Shown: positions 1 through 9,409, counted from the first letter of the stretch. The stretch is DNA of 64,000 bases from Yersinia vastinensis (GCF_902726565.1 NZ_CACVAF010000004.1:124001-188000), one strand, 5' to 3'. Numbers and translations are program-made. Notes: generated by a model not told the origin, from the letters alone.

Positions 1-409
1 TTCTCCATCACTTTCTTCTGACTTATGACCCGCGCAAATTGTCTTATGCGCTGATACATACCAATGAGGTTGTCGTGACCTTGGTGTCTGATGTCCTTGG
101 CGGACATACCCACGGTATTTGAAGTTGCAATGGTCTTGCAGCTCCCATTACGTTGGGTAAAAGAGGAAGATTAAGAAGAAACCCTAATAACACGCTAAGT
201 TAGGGTAACTCATCCATAAGAGTAAATGTGACGCAATCCACGCGCACAGAAAGTGCTTAAGATAATACTTTTTTTTAATGGTACTGTTATCGGTTAAATC
301 GAGTATAGGCTCGCCGGGACGCTTTCTCAATAATAAATCGTTCCCGGCTTGCATGTTCGTTAGTGACTATTTTTATTAGTAATAATGACTCAGTGTGAAT
401 ATTTTCTTC
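1..409. other. Left window edge, no complete gene
   Basis: Frame 3 on the plus strand is open from the window edge to a TGA ending at 122, about 39 codons without a start. This could be the C-terminus of a gene lying outside the window, but I do not recognise the residues and would not call it on this evidence. The rest to 409 is AT-rich. A GC-rich hairpin lies at 313-348 (GCCGGGA pairing with TCCCGGC), about 60 bases beyond the punC stop, and may end punC transcription; it has no clear T-run. Confidence 0.3.
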
Positions 410-1660
410 TTACTTATCATTCGGCTGCTGCCACGTTGGTGTAGCAACACCTTTAATCTTTGCATTCGCACTCACTGCCAAGTTTCTCTCTTGACCTAAA
501 GCGTAGCAATAAATGCCATAACCTAGGGCCGCCAAAAGCACGGTTGAAAGCATCACTGTGACTGTGGCCAATAAGGGTTGGCTGATATAAGCCGAAACCA
601 TCATGCTGGCGACAAAACACAAACCGAGCTGAAGGGTATTTTGTAGCGCTGCTGCCTTTCCTGTATTCGCCGGAAAAGGGGTTAAAGCATTTGCTACGAT
701 AATAGGGTAGCAGGCACCATTCACTAGTGCCATTAAGCAGAAGGGAATAAGTAAGGTTGTTAATGTCGGAGTCGTTAATGTGGCGATCAGATAGAGTGCT
801 ATCATGCTAGCGGCGTAACCACTTAGCAACCAAGGCAACAGTGTATTGCCTTTCATCCGTGTTAGTGCACTACGGCAACCAAAACCACCCAGCAGAAAAG
901 CTAATGTTTGTGGAACATAACTCAAACCTATCGCGTTTGGGCTATACCCCATATCTCCCAGAATAAAGGGTGACCCGGTCAACCAAGCAAAAAAACCTGC
1001 GCTACATGCCGCAAAAATCATCACGTTTCCGCTAAAGACCGGTGATTTCAGCAACTGCCAGAAACTAATGGCACTTTTATTTTGTGCTGCCTTATCAGAG
1101 GTGGTTTTTTTCCGCTCTTTCAGCAAGGCGGTCGGGATTAGCAATAGAAGTGTCACGGCCAATAATACGACAAAAATTGACCGCCAACTAAAGTGGTTTA
1201 AGAGCCATGCACCGAGCAACGGGGCTAGAGCAGGAGACAACGCCACTAAAGGCATAATAGTGGCAAAAACCCGGTTGGCTTTACCGTCCCGATAGCGGTC
1301 GATGACTAATGCTTGCCAGCTAACAGCGGCAGAACAGACGCCGACGGCTTGGATAAAACGCAGCACCAATAACTGGGTTGCAGTTTCAACCCACAAAATC
1401 CCCAAACAACCAATAGCAAAAAGCCCCAACCCGGCGAGTAGCACAGGTTTACGACCCAGTTTATCGGAAATTGGCCCCCATATAAGTTGAGCGATGGCGA
1501 AACCAGCGAGAAAGATACTTAGGCTGGCACTAATGGAGCCGGCTGAGGTTTGCAGTTCTTGTTGCATAGCGCCAAAGGCAGGTAAATACATATCTGTAGC
1601 CAGATAACCCAACATGCTCAAACCAGCCAGATAGAACATGAAACTTGATGACGTCTTCAT
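410..1660 (-). CDS. punC: MFS transporter PunC (YdhC), purine nucleoside transport
   Basis: A 416-residue inner-membrane protein of the major facilitator superfamily (DHA1, Bcr/CflA-like), with about twelve hydrophobic segments and the loop-2/3 signature [16 protein letters not shown] near residues 62-77. In E. coli this protein (formerly YdhC) is assigned to purine nucleoside transport and is activated by PunR. Its divergent neighbour here is punR, 181 bp away, the same arrangement as in E. coli, which supports the assignment. The C-terminus is short and polar. The substrate is inferred from the family and synteny, not from the sequence itself; older annotations call such proteins drug transporters. 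Confidence 0.85.
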   Translation of the reverse strand: MKTSSSFMFYLAGLSMLGYLATDMYLPAFGAMQQELQTSAGSISASLSIFLAGFAIAQLIWGPISDKLGRKPVLLAGLGLFAIGCLGILWVETATQLLVLRFIQAVGVCSAAVSWQALVIDRYRDGKANRVFATIMPLVALSPALAPLLGAWLLNHFSWRSIFVVLLAVTLLLLIPTALLKERKKTTSDKAAQNKSAISFWQLLKSPVFSGNVMIFAACSAGFFAWLTGSPFILGDMGYSPNAIGLSYVPQTLAFLLGGFGCRSALTRMKGNTLLPWLLSGYAASMIALYLIATLTTPTLTTLLIPFCLMALVNGACYPIIVANALTPFPANTGKAAALQNTLQLGLCFVASMMVSAYISQPLLATVTVMLSTVLLAALGYGIYCYALGQERNLAVSANAKIKGVATPTWQQPNDK

Positions 1661-1808
1661 TCTTTATTTCTCTTTATCATATTTTTTGCAGGTAATTTGC
1701 TGTTTTTAGAAATTTTATCATTAGGGATTTATTGCGGGGGGCATTCTATACGGCGCGATATTCTGTTGTGAACCGGTAATATTTGCGACATGCTATCAAA
1801 AAAATTGA

Positions 1809-1822
1809 TAGCAAACGATTGA
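1809..1822 (+). promoter_or_regulatory. PurR-box-like sequence upstream of punR
   Basis: TAGCAAACGATTGA fits 10 of the 12 fixed bases of the PurR operator consensus (ANGCAANCGNTTNC). It lies 19 bases upstream of the punR ATG in the punC/punR divergent region. PurR control of this region is an inference. Confidence 0.4.
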
Positions 1823-1841
1823 GTGAAAAGAGGTAGAAAAA

Positions 1842-2780
1842 ATGTGGTCGGAATATGCGTTGGATGTGGTTGATGCCGTAGCTCGTACGGGGAGCTTCAG
1901 TGCAGCCGCCCAAGAATTGCACCGTGTGCCGTCTGCGGTGAGTTATACCGTACGCCAACTGGAAGAGTGGTTGGCAGTTCCGTTGTTTGAACGGCGCCAC
2001 AGAGACGTGGAGTTGACCCCTGCGGGGCTGGTTTTTATTAAAGAAGCTCGAGATGTTATCAAAAAAATGAATGACACACGCCGTCAGTGCCAGCAAGTGG
2101 CGAATGGCTGGCGTGGCCAACTCAATATTGTGGTGGATAAAATAGTCAAACCGCAGCGGAGCCGCCGCTTAGTATTAGATTTTTATCGTCATTTCCCTGA
2201 TGTTGAGTTGCGGGTACGCTATGAAGTGTTTAATGGCGTCTGGGATGCGCTGGTGGATGGGCAGGCTGATATGGCTATTGGTGCAACACGTGCAATCCCG
2301 GTGAGAGGGCGGTTTGTGTTTCGTGATATGGGATTCTTGTCATGGCTCTGTGTGGTCAGCATTGACCATCCTCTTGCTCGTTTGACAGGGTCACTGAGTG
2401 ACGATCAATTACGGCCTTACCCCTCGTTGTGTTTAGAAGACACGGCGAGAAACCTGCCAAAACGGGACACTTGGACATTGGATAATCAACAGCGATTGGT
2501 GGCACCGGATTGGATGACCGGAATTGATTGTTTGTGTGAAGGATTGTGCATTGGCATGGTGCCTGCTCATATGGTGTCGCCTTTGATTGCGCAAGGAAAG
2601 TTGACGGTATTAACGTTGGCGGAGCCACTTCCCGATAGCCCATGCTGTTTAACTTGGGAGCAGAATAACCATTCTCCCGCTTTGGCTTGGCTGCTAGATT
2701 ATTTGGGTGACAGTGTCACGCTAAATGACGAGTGGCTAAGAGACGATAATGCTCAGTTTGGCGAGGGAGTTGAGCAGTAG
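1842..2780 (+). CDS. punR: LysR-type regulator PunR (YdhB)
   Basis: A 312-residue LysR-family regulator. The N-terminal winged helix-turn-helix covers roughly residues 1-60 (VARTGSFSAAAQELHRVPSAVSYTVRQLE), followed by a linker helix and a periplasmic-binding-like effector domain (about 90-295). The ATG has AGAGGT eight bases upstream. It is divergent from punC, which it activates in E. coli, and convergent with purR. A PurR-box-like site sits in its 5-prime leader, so purine status may reach the transporter through both regulators. The ligand is presumably a purine or nucleoside, which the sequence cannot show. Confidence 0.87.
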   Translation: MWSEYALDVVDAVARTGSFSAAAQELHRVPSAVSYTVRQLEEWLAVPLFERRHRDVELTPAGLVFIKEARDVIKKMNDTRRQCQQVANGWRGQLNIVVDKIVKPQRSRRLVLDFYRHFPDVELRVRYEVFNGVWDALVDGQADMAIGATRAIPVRGRFVFRDMGFLSWLCVVSIDHPLARLTGSLSDDQLRPYPSLCLEDTARNLPKRDTWTLDNQQRLVAPDWMTGIDCLCEGLCIGMVPAHMVSPLIAQGKLTVLTLAEPLPDSPCCLTWEQNNHSPALAWLLDYLGDSVTLNDEWLRDDNAQFGEGVEQ

Positions 2781-2809
2781 TGGCCGGTGGCATTGAAAGC
2801 TACCGGCCA
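2781..2809. terminator. Hairpin between convergent punR and purR
   Basis: TGGCCGGTGGC (2781-2791) pairs with GCTACCGGCCA (2799-2809) across a seven-base loop with one G-U pair. It has no T-run on either strand but lies exactly in the 36-base gap between the two stop codons. Confidence 0.6.
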
Positions 2810-2816
2810 AAGAGGA

Positions 2817-3842
2817 TTAACGGCGATAGTCGCGATATGGACCGTCAGCCACAGAACGGCGTTCGACCAATTTTGGATGCACCTCAATGGTCTGCGGATC
2901 TTCGCGTTTGCTGACAATACGATCCAACAACATGGCAAAGGCAGTTTCACCTAATCGCTCTTTGGGTTGGTGAATCGTTGTGAGCGCTGGCGAGAAATAG
3001 CGGGCATTACGCACGTTATCATACCCGATCACCGAAATATCTTGCGGCACTCGCAAGCCCAGTTCATCAGCTGCGCATATTGCGCCCATGGCCATAATAT
3101 CTCCACCACAGAATACGGCGGTAGGGCGATGTTTTTGCGTTAGAATCTGATGCATGGCTTTATAGCCCGATTCGGGTTCAAAATCGCCCTGAACCACCCA
3201 CTCATCACGCAGCGTGATGTTGGCCTCCTCTAAAGCTTTCAGAAAACCTTGATGGCGGCCCCCGCCGGTATTTCGCGACAGTTGGCCGGGGATGGCTCCG
3301 ATATCACGATGACCGCGCTCAATCAGATAACGGCCTGCTAAATAGCCGCCTTCAAATGCATTATCAATAATTGAATCGGTAAAATCACCGCGCGCAGTGC
3401 CCCAATCCATCACCACCATGGGGATATTGCGATAATCTTCCAGCATCCCTAATAGTTGTTCTGGATATTCAGAACACATTACTAATAAGCCATCGACACG
3501 TTTTTGCGCCAGCATGGCCAGATACGCTTTTTGCTTATCCAGATTATTATGAGAGTTACATAAAATCAGGGTATAGCCCTTGCTATAACAGCTATTTTCA
3601 ACCGCTTCGATCACTTCAGCAAAATAGGGCGCTTCACTGGATGTTGCCAGCAAACCAATTGACTTTGTGTGATTGACTTTCAAACTGCGAGCCACAGCAC
3701 TGGGCGAATAATGCAATTCTTTAATTGCCGCCCACACGGCAGCCTTGGTGTTTTCGGCGACGAAACGAGTTTTATTGATCACGTGCGAAACGGTGGTGGT
3801 GGACACACCCGCATGTTTGGCCACATCTTTAATCGTTGCCAT
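2817..3842 (-). CDS. purR: Purine repressor PurR (LacI family)
   Basis: A 341-residue LacI/GalR-family repressor of the purine biosynthesis regulon. Residues 1-25 ([24 protein letters not shown]) form the helix-turn-helix, and SPSAVARSL near 47-55 is the hinge helix that enters the minor groove. The rest is the ribose-binding-like domain that binds hypoxanthine or guanine as co-repressor. Its length equals the E. coli protein. The start is supported by TAGGAG eight bases upstream. A good PurR box in its own upstream region (3890-3903) suggests autoregulation, as in E. coli. Downstream it converges with punR. Confidence 0.96.
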   Translation of the reverse strand: MATIKDVAKHAGVSTTTVSHVINKTRFVAENTKAAVWAAIKELHYSPSAVARSLKVNHTKSIGLLATSSEAPYFAEVIEAVENSCYSKGYTLILCNSHNNLDKQKAYLAMLAQKRVDGLLVMCSEYPEQLLGMLEDYRNIPMVVMDWGTARGDFTDSIIDNAFEGGYLAGRYLIERGHRDIGAIPGQLSRNTGGGRHQGFLKALEEANITLRDEWVVQGDFEPESGYKAMHQILTQKHRPTAVFCGGDIMAMGAICAADELGLRVPQDISVIGYDNVRNARYFSPALTTIHQPKERLGETAFAMLLDRIVSKREDPQTIEVHPKLVERRSVADGPYRDYRR

Positions 3843-4173
3843 AAAAAAATAACTCCTAAGCTTACCTGTTACAGCAGGTAAGTATTATGTTAATCGTTTG
3901 CCTGCATGACTCGAAAACCGCTCAGACAGAAACATGATAGTAGGCTGGATAGTTGAATCCGCTGATTGTCTGAGAGTATTTATTGGACGTTATTAGTCGG
4001 TATGCAGTTATGAACTGCGAATTTTGTCTGATCTGGAGGAAAAGGGGAAGAGCTAATCAATGTTATAAAGTGCGTAATGAGCACAAGATTTTTTTTCCTA
4101 ACTGTGGGAAAATAATTTAACGCACTAATTATGTGCCTTTTCCCTACTAAAACTAACCGGCTGAGGAGTATTT
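3843..4173. other. Intergenic region between purR and ynhF
   Basis: This 331-base divergent region holds the purR promoter area with its operator (3890-3903) and the ynhF promoter and leader. A sequence repeated as an imperfect dyad (TTACCTGTTACAGCAGGTAA, 3862-3881) lies just upstream of the purR ribosome site. No further ORF is visible. Confidence 0.5.
3890..3903 (-). promoter_or_regulatory. PurR operator upstream of purR
   Basis: Read on the minus strand the site is AGGCAAACGATTAA, which fits the PurR box consensus ANGCAANCGNTTNC at all fixed bases but the last. It is 48-61 bases upstream of the purR start codon, where an autoregulatory operator is expected. Confidence 0.65.
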
Positions 4174-4263
4174 ATGGATACCAATCTGAAAATGTCGCTG
4201 ATTACGACTGTTGGCGCGCTGGCGATGATTATTGTCTTTAGCTTCGTGGCGGTCATGAATTAA
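4174..4263 (+). CDS. ynhF: Small membrane protein YnhF
   Basis: A 29-codon ORF, too short for a normal ORF cut-off. The peptide is one hydrophobic helix (residues about 8-27) with a short polar N-terminus starting MDTNLKMSLITT. E. coli YnhF is also 29 residues, has the same pattern (MSTDLKFSLVTT) and the same place beside purR. The ATG has TGAGGAG seven bases upstream. A good terminator follows at 4295. In E. coli the gene ydhP separates ynhF from sodB; it is absent here. The function is unknown beyond inner-membrane location. Confidence 0.88.
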   Translation: MDTNLKMSLITTVGALAMIIVFSFVAVMN

Positions 4264-4294
4264 TTAAACCGCTTGCCGGTGTGAAGTGCTAAGT

Positions 4295-4325
4295 AGGGCG
4301 GATAATTCCGCCCTTAATTATTTTT
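4295..4325 (+). terminator. ynhF terminator
   Basis: AGGGCGG (4295-4301), loop ATAATT, CCGCCCT (4308-4314), then TAATTATTTTT. It lies between convergent ynhF and sodB and may stop both, though the T-run favours the plus strand. Confidence 0.75.
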
Positions 4326-4331
4326 ACAATA

Positions 4332-4910
4332 TCAGGCTAAATTCTTCTCGACGAAGGACCAGTTAACCAGTGCCCAGAAGTTCTCCAGATATTTTGGTCG
4401 TGCGTTGCGATAATCGATGTAATAGGCGTGTTCCCACACATCAACAGTCAACAATGGTTTATCAGCAGTTGTCAGTGGCGTGGCAGCATTTGATGTGCTG
4501 ACAATTGCCAGCTTACCATCTGCTTTTTTTACCAGCCATGTCCAGCCTGCGCCAAAATTTTTCACTGCCGCATCAGTAAACTGCGCCTTAAATTCAGCAA
4601 AAGAACCAAACGATTGATTAATGGCATCCGCCACTTTGCCGGTCGGTTCACCGCCACCATTAGGGGATAGGCAATGCCAGTAAAAGGTGTGGTTCCAGAC
4701 TTGGGCCGCATTATTAAAGATACCGCCACTGGAAGTTTTCACGATCTCTTCCAACGTCTTACCAGCAAATTCAGTATCTTTAATCAGATTATTGAGGTTA
4801 ACCACATAGGTGTTGTGGTGCTTACCGTAATGGTATTCCAGGGTTTCAGCCGAAATATGTGGCTCTAGCGCATTTTGTGCATAAGGTAATGCAGGTAATT
4901 CAAAAGACAT
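4332..4910 (-). CDS. sodB: Iron superoxide dismutase SodB
   Basis: A 192-residue cytoplasmic superoxide dismutase. Metal ligands are His27 (EYHYGKHH), His74 (WNHTFYW) and the Asp/His pair in DVWEHAYY near 157 and 161. The segment [19 protein letters not shown] and overall identity fit the Fe form. I chose the ATG at 4910, giving the family length, because GGAGAG precedes it; an upstream in-frame extension of 14 codons looks like leader. The start region GAGCUAUGUC can pair with the RyhB core with one mismatch, so repression under low iron is expected. FnrS represses sodB in E. coli, and its gene is also in this window. Confidence 0.97.
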   Translation of the reverse strand: MSFELPALPYAQNALEPHISAETLEYHYGKHHNTYVVNLNNLIKDTEFAGKTLEEIVKTSSGGIFNNAAQVWNHTFYWHCLSPNGGGEPTGKVADAINQSFGSFAEFKAQFTDAAVKNFGAGWTWLVKKADGKLAIVSTSNAATPLTTADKPLLTVDVWEHAYYIDYRNARPKYLENFWALVNWSFVEKNLA

Positions 4911-5139
4911 AGCTCTCTCCTTTCGGGGTTGCTCAGGGTGTTTGCTCCTCAAATCCGATCATTAGCAGTAGCCATGATGTGGCGAAGAGCGGTAAAAACG
5001 TAATTGTTATACTTTTGTTGTGGGTATTAATCTTAACAACTTTCGGCAGGAATGACAGAAATAACCACACTGTTGAATGGGTAATTGCACGAAAGTTAAA
5101 CACATTATGTAATGTGATTGATGAGGGCACAAAGATGTG

Positions 5140-5165
5140 GACACCCGATAGATTTACCGGGTGTC
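5140..5165 (-). terminator. Hairpin downstream of mepH
   Basis: GACACCCG (5140-5147) pairs with CGGGTGTC (5158-5165) across a ten-base loop, just beyond the mepH stop. It has no T-run on the minus strand, so termination is uncertain. Confidence 0.45.
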
Positions 5166-5175
5166 AGCGAAAAAG

Positions 5176-6069
5176 TTAGCGGATGGTTTTGGGGGTCACT
5201 ACACGCCGCGCCCCTACATAATGATCTTGCCAGTAGTCGTTATTCATCATGCTGATACGGATTTCTTCACCTGTCCGTGGGGACTGAATGAACTTGCCAT
5301 TACCTAAATAAACACCAACATGATCCGCTACACCGCGATTAGCAATATTGAAGAACACCAAATCGCCACTTTCTAATTCAGTGCGCTTAACCGGTGCAGC
5401 ATCACGCAAGTGATACATTTCATTGGCAGTACGAGGCATTTTTATTCTGATGACATCTTTGTAGGCGTAATAAATTAGGCCACTGCAATCAAAACCCGTA
5501 TTAGGGGAGGAGCCGCCCCAGCGATAAGGTTTACCGACTTGTTTCATCAGTTTACTCATGGCGGTCTGCTTGGCGTGTTGGTAGCGCTTTTTATGTGCGG
5601 GGCTGAGTTTGATCTTATTATTTGCGGCTAATTCCGTACCTGCTTTACCTTGTGCTTTATTTCTATGTCGGCCATAGGCGACTTTTTCTGTTTTTTTGAC
5701 CGCCACTTTTTTTATGGTTGCGGTTTTAATGTTTGTTTTTTTGCTTGCAGTGACTTTATTACCGGACGGTTTACTGACTTCTTGTGTTTTCTTCTTGGCA
5801 GTTTTGCCAGTGGAAGCCGCTATTTTCTTTTTATCATTATTGGTTGCTGTTTTATTCTCGCTATTTTTGTTGGCGGTAGTTTTATTGTTAGCAACTTTGG
5901 CTTTCTTTATGCTTTTATCTGCTTTACGTTTTTTACGATCATCAGGGCTGGCTTGACTCACTTGGCCCTTCTTTTGCTCAGCAGAGACGTGAGCCTGCGG
6001 CGACGCATGCGCCAGATTTAGAAATAGCTGGGTAAACAGCAGCACAAACAGCGTAAGTAATAAACGCAT
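5176..6069 (-). CDS. mepH: Murein endopeptidase MepH (YdhO), NlpC/P60 family
   Basis: A 297-residue secreted cell-wall hydrolase. The chosen ATG (6069) begins a signal peptide (MRLLLTLFVLLFTQLFLNLAHA); an in-frame GTG 45 bases upstream would bury it. A lysine/alanine/threonine-rich low-complexity linker follows (about residues 30-155), then an NlpC/P60 domain with catalytic Cys in GFDCSGLIYYAY and His in ADHVGVYLGNG. In E. coli MepH cleaves D-Ala-mDap crosslinks to let the murein grow. The linker is longer than in E. coli (271 residues total) and its reverse strand gives long false ORFs. Gene order grxD/mepH/sodB matches E. coli. Confidence 0.92.
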   Translation of the reverse strand: MRLLLTLFVLLFTQLFLNLAHASPQAHVSAEQKKGQVSQASPDDRKKRKADKSIKKAKVANNKTTANKNSENKTATNNDKKKIAASTGKTAKKKTQEVSKPSGNKVTASKKTNIKTATIKKVAVKKTEKVAYGRHRNKAQGKAGTELAANNKIKLSPAHKKRYQHAKQTAMSKLMKQVGKPYRWGGSSPNTGFDCSGLIYYAYKDVIRIKMPRTANEMYHLRDAAPVKRTELESGDLVFFNIANRGVADHVGVYLGNGKFIQSPRTGEEIRISMMNNDYWQDHYVGARRVVTPKTIR

Positions 6070-6487
6070 AATAACGCTACCAACCTTGGCCCTGAGATGA
6101 ATATGAAGAGTCACAGTATTGCCGAAACTCCGGATATAAAAAAGCAGAGAGCTATGGGTTTTTAATCGATATTGTGAGAAAACGTTAATGGCATCGCAAT
6201 TGTTGTTTTTTCACGCGTCAAATGGCCTTAAATCAACCATACGTCAACGAGTTAACTGCCACGTATTTCAGACATCCCATACAGAAGATAATAATGAAGT
6301 GATGGGATCAAAAATGTTATTATAAATGCACATATTTGTAGCTGACAATATAACCATTTAGATACAGAGTAAAGCCCCTGCAAAAGATGGCGTTTTATTC
6401 CTGTCGTGACAGTCGCTACAATGGGCGGTACGCAATAATTAAATTGAGTAATAAGTATTGTAGCCACAGGGCTTGAGGAAGCAAGAA

Positions 6488-6838
6488 ATGACGACGATTG
6501 ATAAAATTCAGCGCCAGATAGCGGAAAACCCAATCCTGCTTTATATGAAGGGTTCACCTAAGCTGCCAAACTGCGGTTTCTCTGCTCAGGCTGTGCAGGC
6601 GTTATCCGCGTGCGGCGAACGTTTTGCTTACGTTGATATTCTGCAAAACCCAGACATTCGCGCTGAACTGCCAAAATATGCCAATTGGCCAACATTCCCG
6701 CAACTGTGGGTTGATGGTGAATTGGTTGGCGGTTGCGATATTCTGATGGAAATGTATCAGCGCGGTGAACTGCAACAGTTGCTGAAAGAAACTGCTGATA
6801 AATACCGTTCGGAAGAAGAAAAACCAACGGCAGAGTAA
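6488..6838 (+). CDS. grxD: Monothiol glutaredoxin GrxD (Grx4)
   Basis: A 116-residue monothiol glutaredoxin with the CGFS active site at residues 29-32 and the thioredoxin-fold signature WPTFPQLWVDGELVGGCDI. Such proteins bind a [2Fe-2S] cluster with glutathione, often together with BolA, and take part in Fe-S delivery and iron sensing. I chose the ATG at 6488 (GAGGAAGC upstream), not the in-frame codon at 6473, because it restores the family length. It is divergent from mepH. In E. coli lhr lies between rnt and grxD; it is missing here, so the two genes converge directly. Confidence 0.96.
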   Translation: MTTIDKIQRQIAENPILLYMKGSPKLPNCGFSAQAVQALSACGERFAYVDILQNPDIRAELPKYANWPTFPQLWVDGELVGGCDILMEMYQRGELQQLLKETADKYRSEEEKPTAE

Positions 6839-6862
6839 TGTGTTACGGGTGAATGCAGCAAT

Positions 6863-6893
6863 AAAAAAGGTGGCTTGTCGGCCACCTTTTTTT
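6863..6893 (+). terminator. grxD terminator
   Basis: AAAAAAGGTGGC, a six-base loop, GCCACC and seven T. The A-run on the left makes it usable from the opposite side for rnt as well. Confidence 0.9.
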
Positions 6894-6921
6894 ATCGAAA
6901 AATATCTACCTATCTGTAGAG

Positions 6922-7569
6922 TTACTCTGATTCGCCCGCAGGTACTGGCCAGCCACCCAGTTTTTTCCAACGATTGACCAACTCACAGAATAATTTTGCG
7001 GTTTGCATGGTGTCGTATAGGGCGGAGTGTGCCTGGCTGCTATCAAACGGGATGCCTGCAGTTAGACAGGCTTTTGCCAGCACGGTTTGCCCCAGCACAA
7101 GCCCACTCAGGGCTGCGGTGTCAAACGTGGCGAAAGGATGGAACGGATTGCGCTTCAGACTGGCGCGCTCGGCCGCTGCCATGACAAAGCTGTGATCAAA
7201 ATGGGCGTTATGCGCGACAATAATTGCCCGATTACAGCCTTGGTCTTTCAAACCCTTACGTACCGCTTTGAAAATGGCATGCAAAGCATCATATTCACTG
7301 ACTGCACCACGCAAAGGATTGGTGGGGTCTATTCCGTTAAATGCCAATGCTTCGGGCTGTAAATTAGCACCTTCAAACGGTTCTACGTGAAAATGCAATG
7401 TTTCATCAGGCAACAACCAGCCATCCTTGTTCATCTGCAAGGTGACGGCGGCAATTTCTAACAATGCGTCAGTTTTAGCATTAAAACCGGCAGTTTCCAC
7501 ATCAATTACTACTGGGTAATACCCACGAAAACGGCCACTCAGGGCGTTAAGGTCACTTTTATCTGCCAT
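6922..7569 (-). CDS. rnt: Ribonuclease T
   Basis: A 215-residue DEDDh 3-prime exoribonuclease that matures tRNA (CCA end turnover), 5S and 23S rRNA and also trims DNA. Exo motif I is VIDVETAGF with Asp23 and Glu25; motif II is in AHNAHFDH; motif III is QAHSALYD with the catalytic His. I chose the ATG at 7569, which gives exactly the E. coli length; the frame stays open 29 codons upstream but those residues are not family-like. gloA lies just upstream on the same strand (110 bases between stop and start), so read-through from gloA is plausible. Confidence 0.96.
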   Translation of the reverse strand: MADKSDLNALSGRFRGYYPVVIDVETAGFNAKTDALLEIAAVTLQMNKDGWLLPDETLHFHVEPFEGANLQPEALAFNGIDPTNPLRGAVSEYDALHAIFKAVRKGLKDQGCNRAIIVAHNAHFDHSFVMAAAERASLKRNPFHPFATFDTAALSGLVLGQTVLAKACLTAGIPFDSSQAHSALYDTMQTAKLFCELVNRWKKLGGWPVPAGESE

Positions 7570-7678
7570 CAGTTTCTTATCTTCATCGAATTCAGCGCGC
7601 ATTATGTCAAATTTTGGCGCGAGATGCAGGGGGATATCGCGATGAGAAAAAGGCACCTTACCGGTGCCTTTCAGTTAA

Positions 7679-8086
7679 TCAGTTTCCGAGGCCGTGTCCG
7701 GCACTCTTATTCTCGATTAACTCGATTTTGTAGCCGTCGGGATCTTCAACAAATGCAATGACAGTATTACCGCCTTTGACGGGGCCTGCTTCGCGAGTCA
7801 CTTTGCCACCCGCACGACGAATTTGATCGCAAGTAGCGGCAACATCGTCCACACCCAGCGCCAAGTGACCGAATGCTGTCCCCATCTCGTAGCTGTCTAC
7901 ACCCCAGTTATAAGTCAGTTCGATAACTGAACCTTCGCTCTCGTCGCTGTAACCGACGAATGCCAGTGAGTATTTATACTCAGTATTTTCGCTGGTACGT
8001 AATAAACGCATCCCTAATACTTTGGTGTAGAAATCAATAGAGCGTTGCAGGTCCCCGACGCGGATCATGGTATGGAGTAAGCGCAT
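7679..8086 (-). CDS. gloA: Lactoylglutathione lyase (glyoxalase I)
   Basis: A 135-residue glyoxalase I that turns the hemithioacetal of methylglyoxal and glutathione into S-lactoylglutathione. The Ni ligands of the E. coli enzyme are all present: His5 (MRLLHTM), Glu in IELTYNWG, His in GHLALGVDD and Glu in [10 protein letters not shown]. It follows nemA as in the E. coli nemR-nemA-gloA operon, but a strong terminator at 8199-8245 separates it from nemA, so it probably also has its own promoter in the 185-base gap. Confidence 0.97.
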   Translation of the reverse strand: MRLLHTMIRVGDLQRSIDFYTKVLGMRLLRTSENTEYKYSLAFVGYSDESEGSVIELTYNWGVDSYEMGTAFGHLALGVDDVAATCDQIRRAGGKVTREAGPVKGGNTVIAFVEDPDGYKIELIENKSAGHGLGN

Positions 8087-8198
8087 TTACAAAGCCCCTT
8101 ATAATCAATAAGTTAAATTCACAAGTAATGATAAATCAAAACTAATTTATTATCATATAGCAATATTGCCATACTCACTACCCTGACAATCTTTTACA

Positions 8199-8245
8199 GC
8201 TAAAAAACAAAACAGCCAGTGAGAGTGTTAATCTAACTGGCTGTT
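8199..8245 (-). terminator. nemA terminator
   Basis: ACTGGCTGTT/AACAGCCAGT form a perfect ten-base stem (8211-8220 with 8236-8245) with a 15-base loop, followed on the minus strand by TTGTTTTTTAGC. It lies between nemA and gloA. Confidence 0.85.
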
Positions 8246-8271
8246 AGTTATCAGTTTAAATCAGTTAACGA

Positions 8272-9369
8272 TTACAGTGTTGGGTAGTCGGTGTAGCCCT
8301 TAGCACCACCACCGTAGAAAGTCTCACCATCAGGCTCATTCAGTGGTGCATTTTGTTGTAGGCGAGCCACTAAATCAGGGTTGGCAATATAGCTACGACC
8401 AAAAGCAACAGCATCGATAAAGCCTTTCTCAATCAGATTTTCGGCTTTTTCTGCTGTATATGCGCCAGCACCGACAATCACACCATTGAAACGGGCACGC
8501 ACGGCATCGCGGAATGCATCTGAGTAAGGCTTACCACCGGCCCAATCTGGCTCGGAAATGTGTAGATAAGCAATGTGACGTTTATTGAGTTCGTCAATCA
8601 GATATAGTGCTGCCTCTTCTTGATCCTCACCGTTATCCAGACCATTGAACGGGCCGAGTGGTGAGATTCGAATACCAATATGTTCCGCTCCCCATTCAGC
8701 GGCAGTGGCATCAACCACTTCCAGAGTCAGACGGGTACGGTTTTCAATGCTGCCACCGTATTGGTCGGTACGCTGGTTTGAGGCTGGCGACATAAATTGA
8801 TGCAGTAAGTAGCCATGAGCGGCATGCAGTTCTACATAGTCAAATCCTGCCTCACGAGCATTGGCAGTTGCCTGACGGAAATCATTGATGATGCCAGGAA
8901 TTTCTTCGGTTTCCAGTGCGCGTGGAGTCGAGCAGGGAACACGTACCCAAGCACCGTTTTCATCACGTACGGTGGTACGGGTATCGGCGGCAATAGCCGA
9001 GGGGGCGACGGGGGCTTGTTGGCCCGGTTGCAGGCTGTTATGTGAAATACGACCCACATGCCATAACTGTACGGCAATGTGTCCACCTTCTTCATGCACT
9101 GCTTGAGTGATTTCTTTCCACGCGTTTAACTGTTCTTGCGTGTGTAACCCCGGAGCACCGGCATAGCCTTTCGCTTGGAAAGAAACCTGAGTGGCTTCAG
9201 TAATAATCAAACCAGCGCTGGCCCGTTGACGATAGTATTCAGCCATCAAAGGGGTTGGGATATCACCCGGCTCGATACTGCGTAAGCGAGTCAGTGGTGC
9301 CATAAATACGCGATTTGGCAAAGTGAGCGCGCCAACTTTCAAAGGGGAGAACAGTTTAGCAGTTGTCAT
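8272..9369 (-). CDS. nemA: N-ethylmaleimide reductase NemA (old yellow enzyme)
   Basis: A 365-residue FMN-dependent ene-reductase of the old yellow enzyme family, acting on electrophiles such as N-ethylmaleimide, nitro compounds and quinone-like molecules. Visible signatures are APLTRLRS near residue 25, the active-site region [28 protein letters not shown], and the C-terminal phosphate-binding [35 protein letters not shown]. It is the second gene of nemR-nemA-gloA. A separate dyad in the 94-base nemR-nemA gap suggests a second point of NemR control. Confidence 0.96.
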   Translation of the reverse strand: MTTAKLFSPLKVGALTLPNRVFMAPLTRLRSIEPGDIPTPLMAEYYRQRASAGLIITEATQVSFQAKGYAGAPGLHTQEQLNAWKEITQAVHEEGGHIAVQLWHVGRISHNSLQPGQQAPVAPSAIAADTRTTVRDENGAWVRVPCSTPRALETEEIPGIINDFRQATANAREAGFDYVELHAAHGYLLHQFMSPASNQRTDQYGGSIENRTRLTLEVVDATAAEWGAEHIGIRISPLGPFNGLDNGEDQEEAALYLIDELNKRHIAYLHISEPDWAGGKPYSDAFRDAVRARFNGVIVGAGAYTAEKAENLIEKGFIDAVAFGRSYIANPDLVARLQQNAPLNEPDGETFYGGGAKGYTDYPTL

Positions 9370-9386
9370 GGTGCGTCCTATATTAA

Positions 9387-9409
9387 TAGACCAGTCAACT
9401 AGTGACTGG
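9387..9409. promoter_or_regulatory. Second NemR-like dyad, upstream of nemA
   Basis: TAGACCAGTCA (9387-9397) is followed after five bases by TGACTGG (9403-9409). The seven-base arms CCAGTCA/TGACTGG are perfectly inverted, and the left end shares TAGACC with the main NemR palindrome at 10078. It is 18 bases upstream of the nemA start. Confidence 0.45.

Noticed and set aside
3-122. Open frame from the left edge
   Set aside because: Only 39 codons without start and not recognised; recorded as a possible gene end only.
5650-6021. Two plus-strand frames rich in Phe, Leu and Val opposite mepH
   Set aside because: They are the complement of the Lys/Ala/Thr-rich MepH linker (AAA/GCA read back as TTT/TGC), not membrane proteins.
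8810-9110. Three plus-strand frames opposite nemA
   Set aside because: They are shadows of a high-identity enzyme gene.
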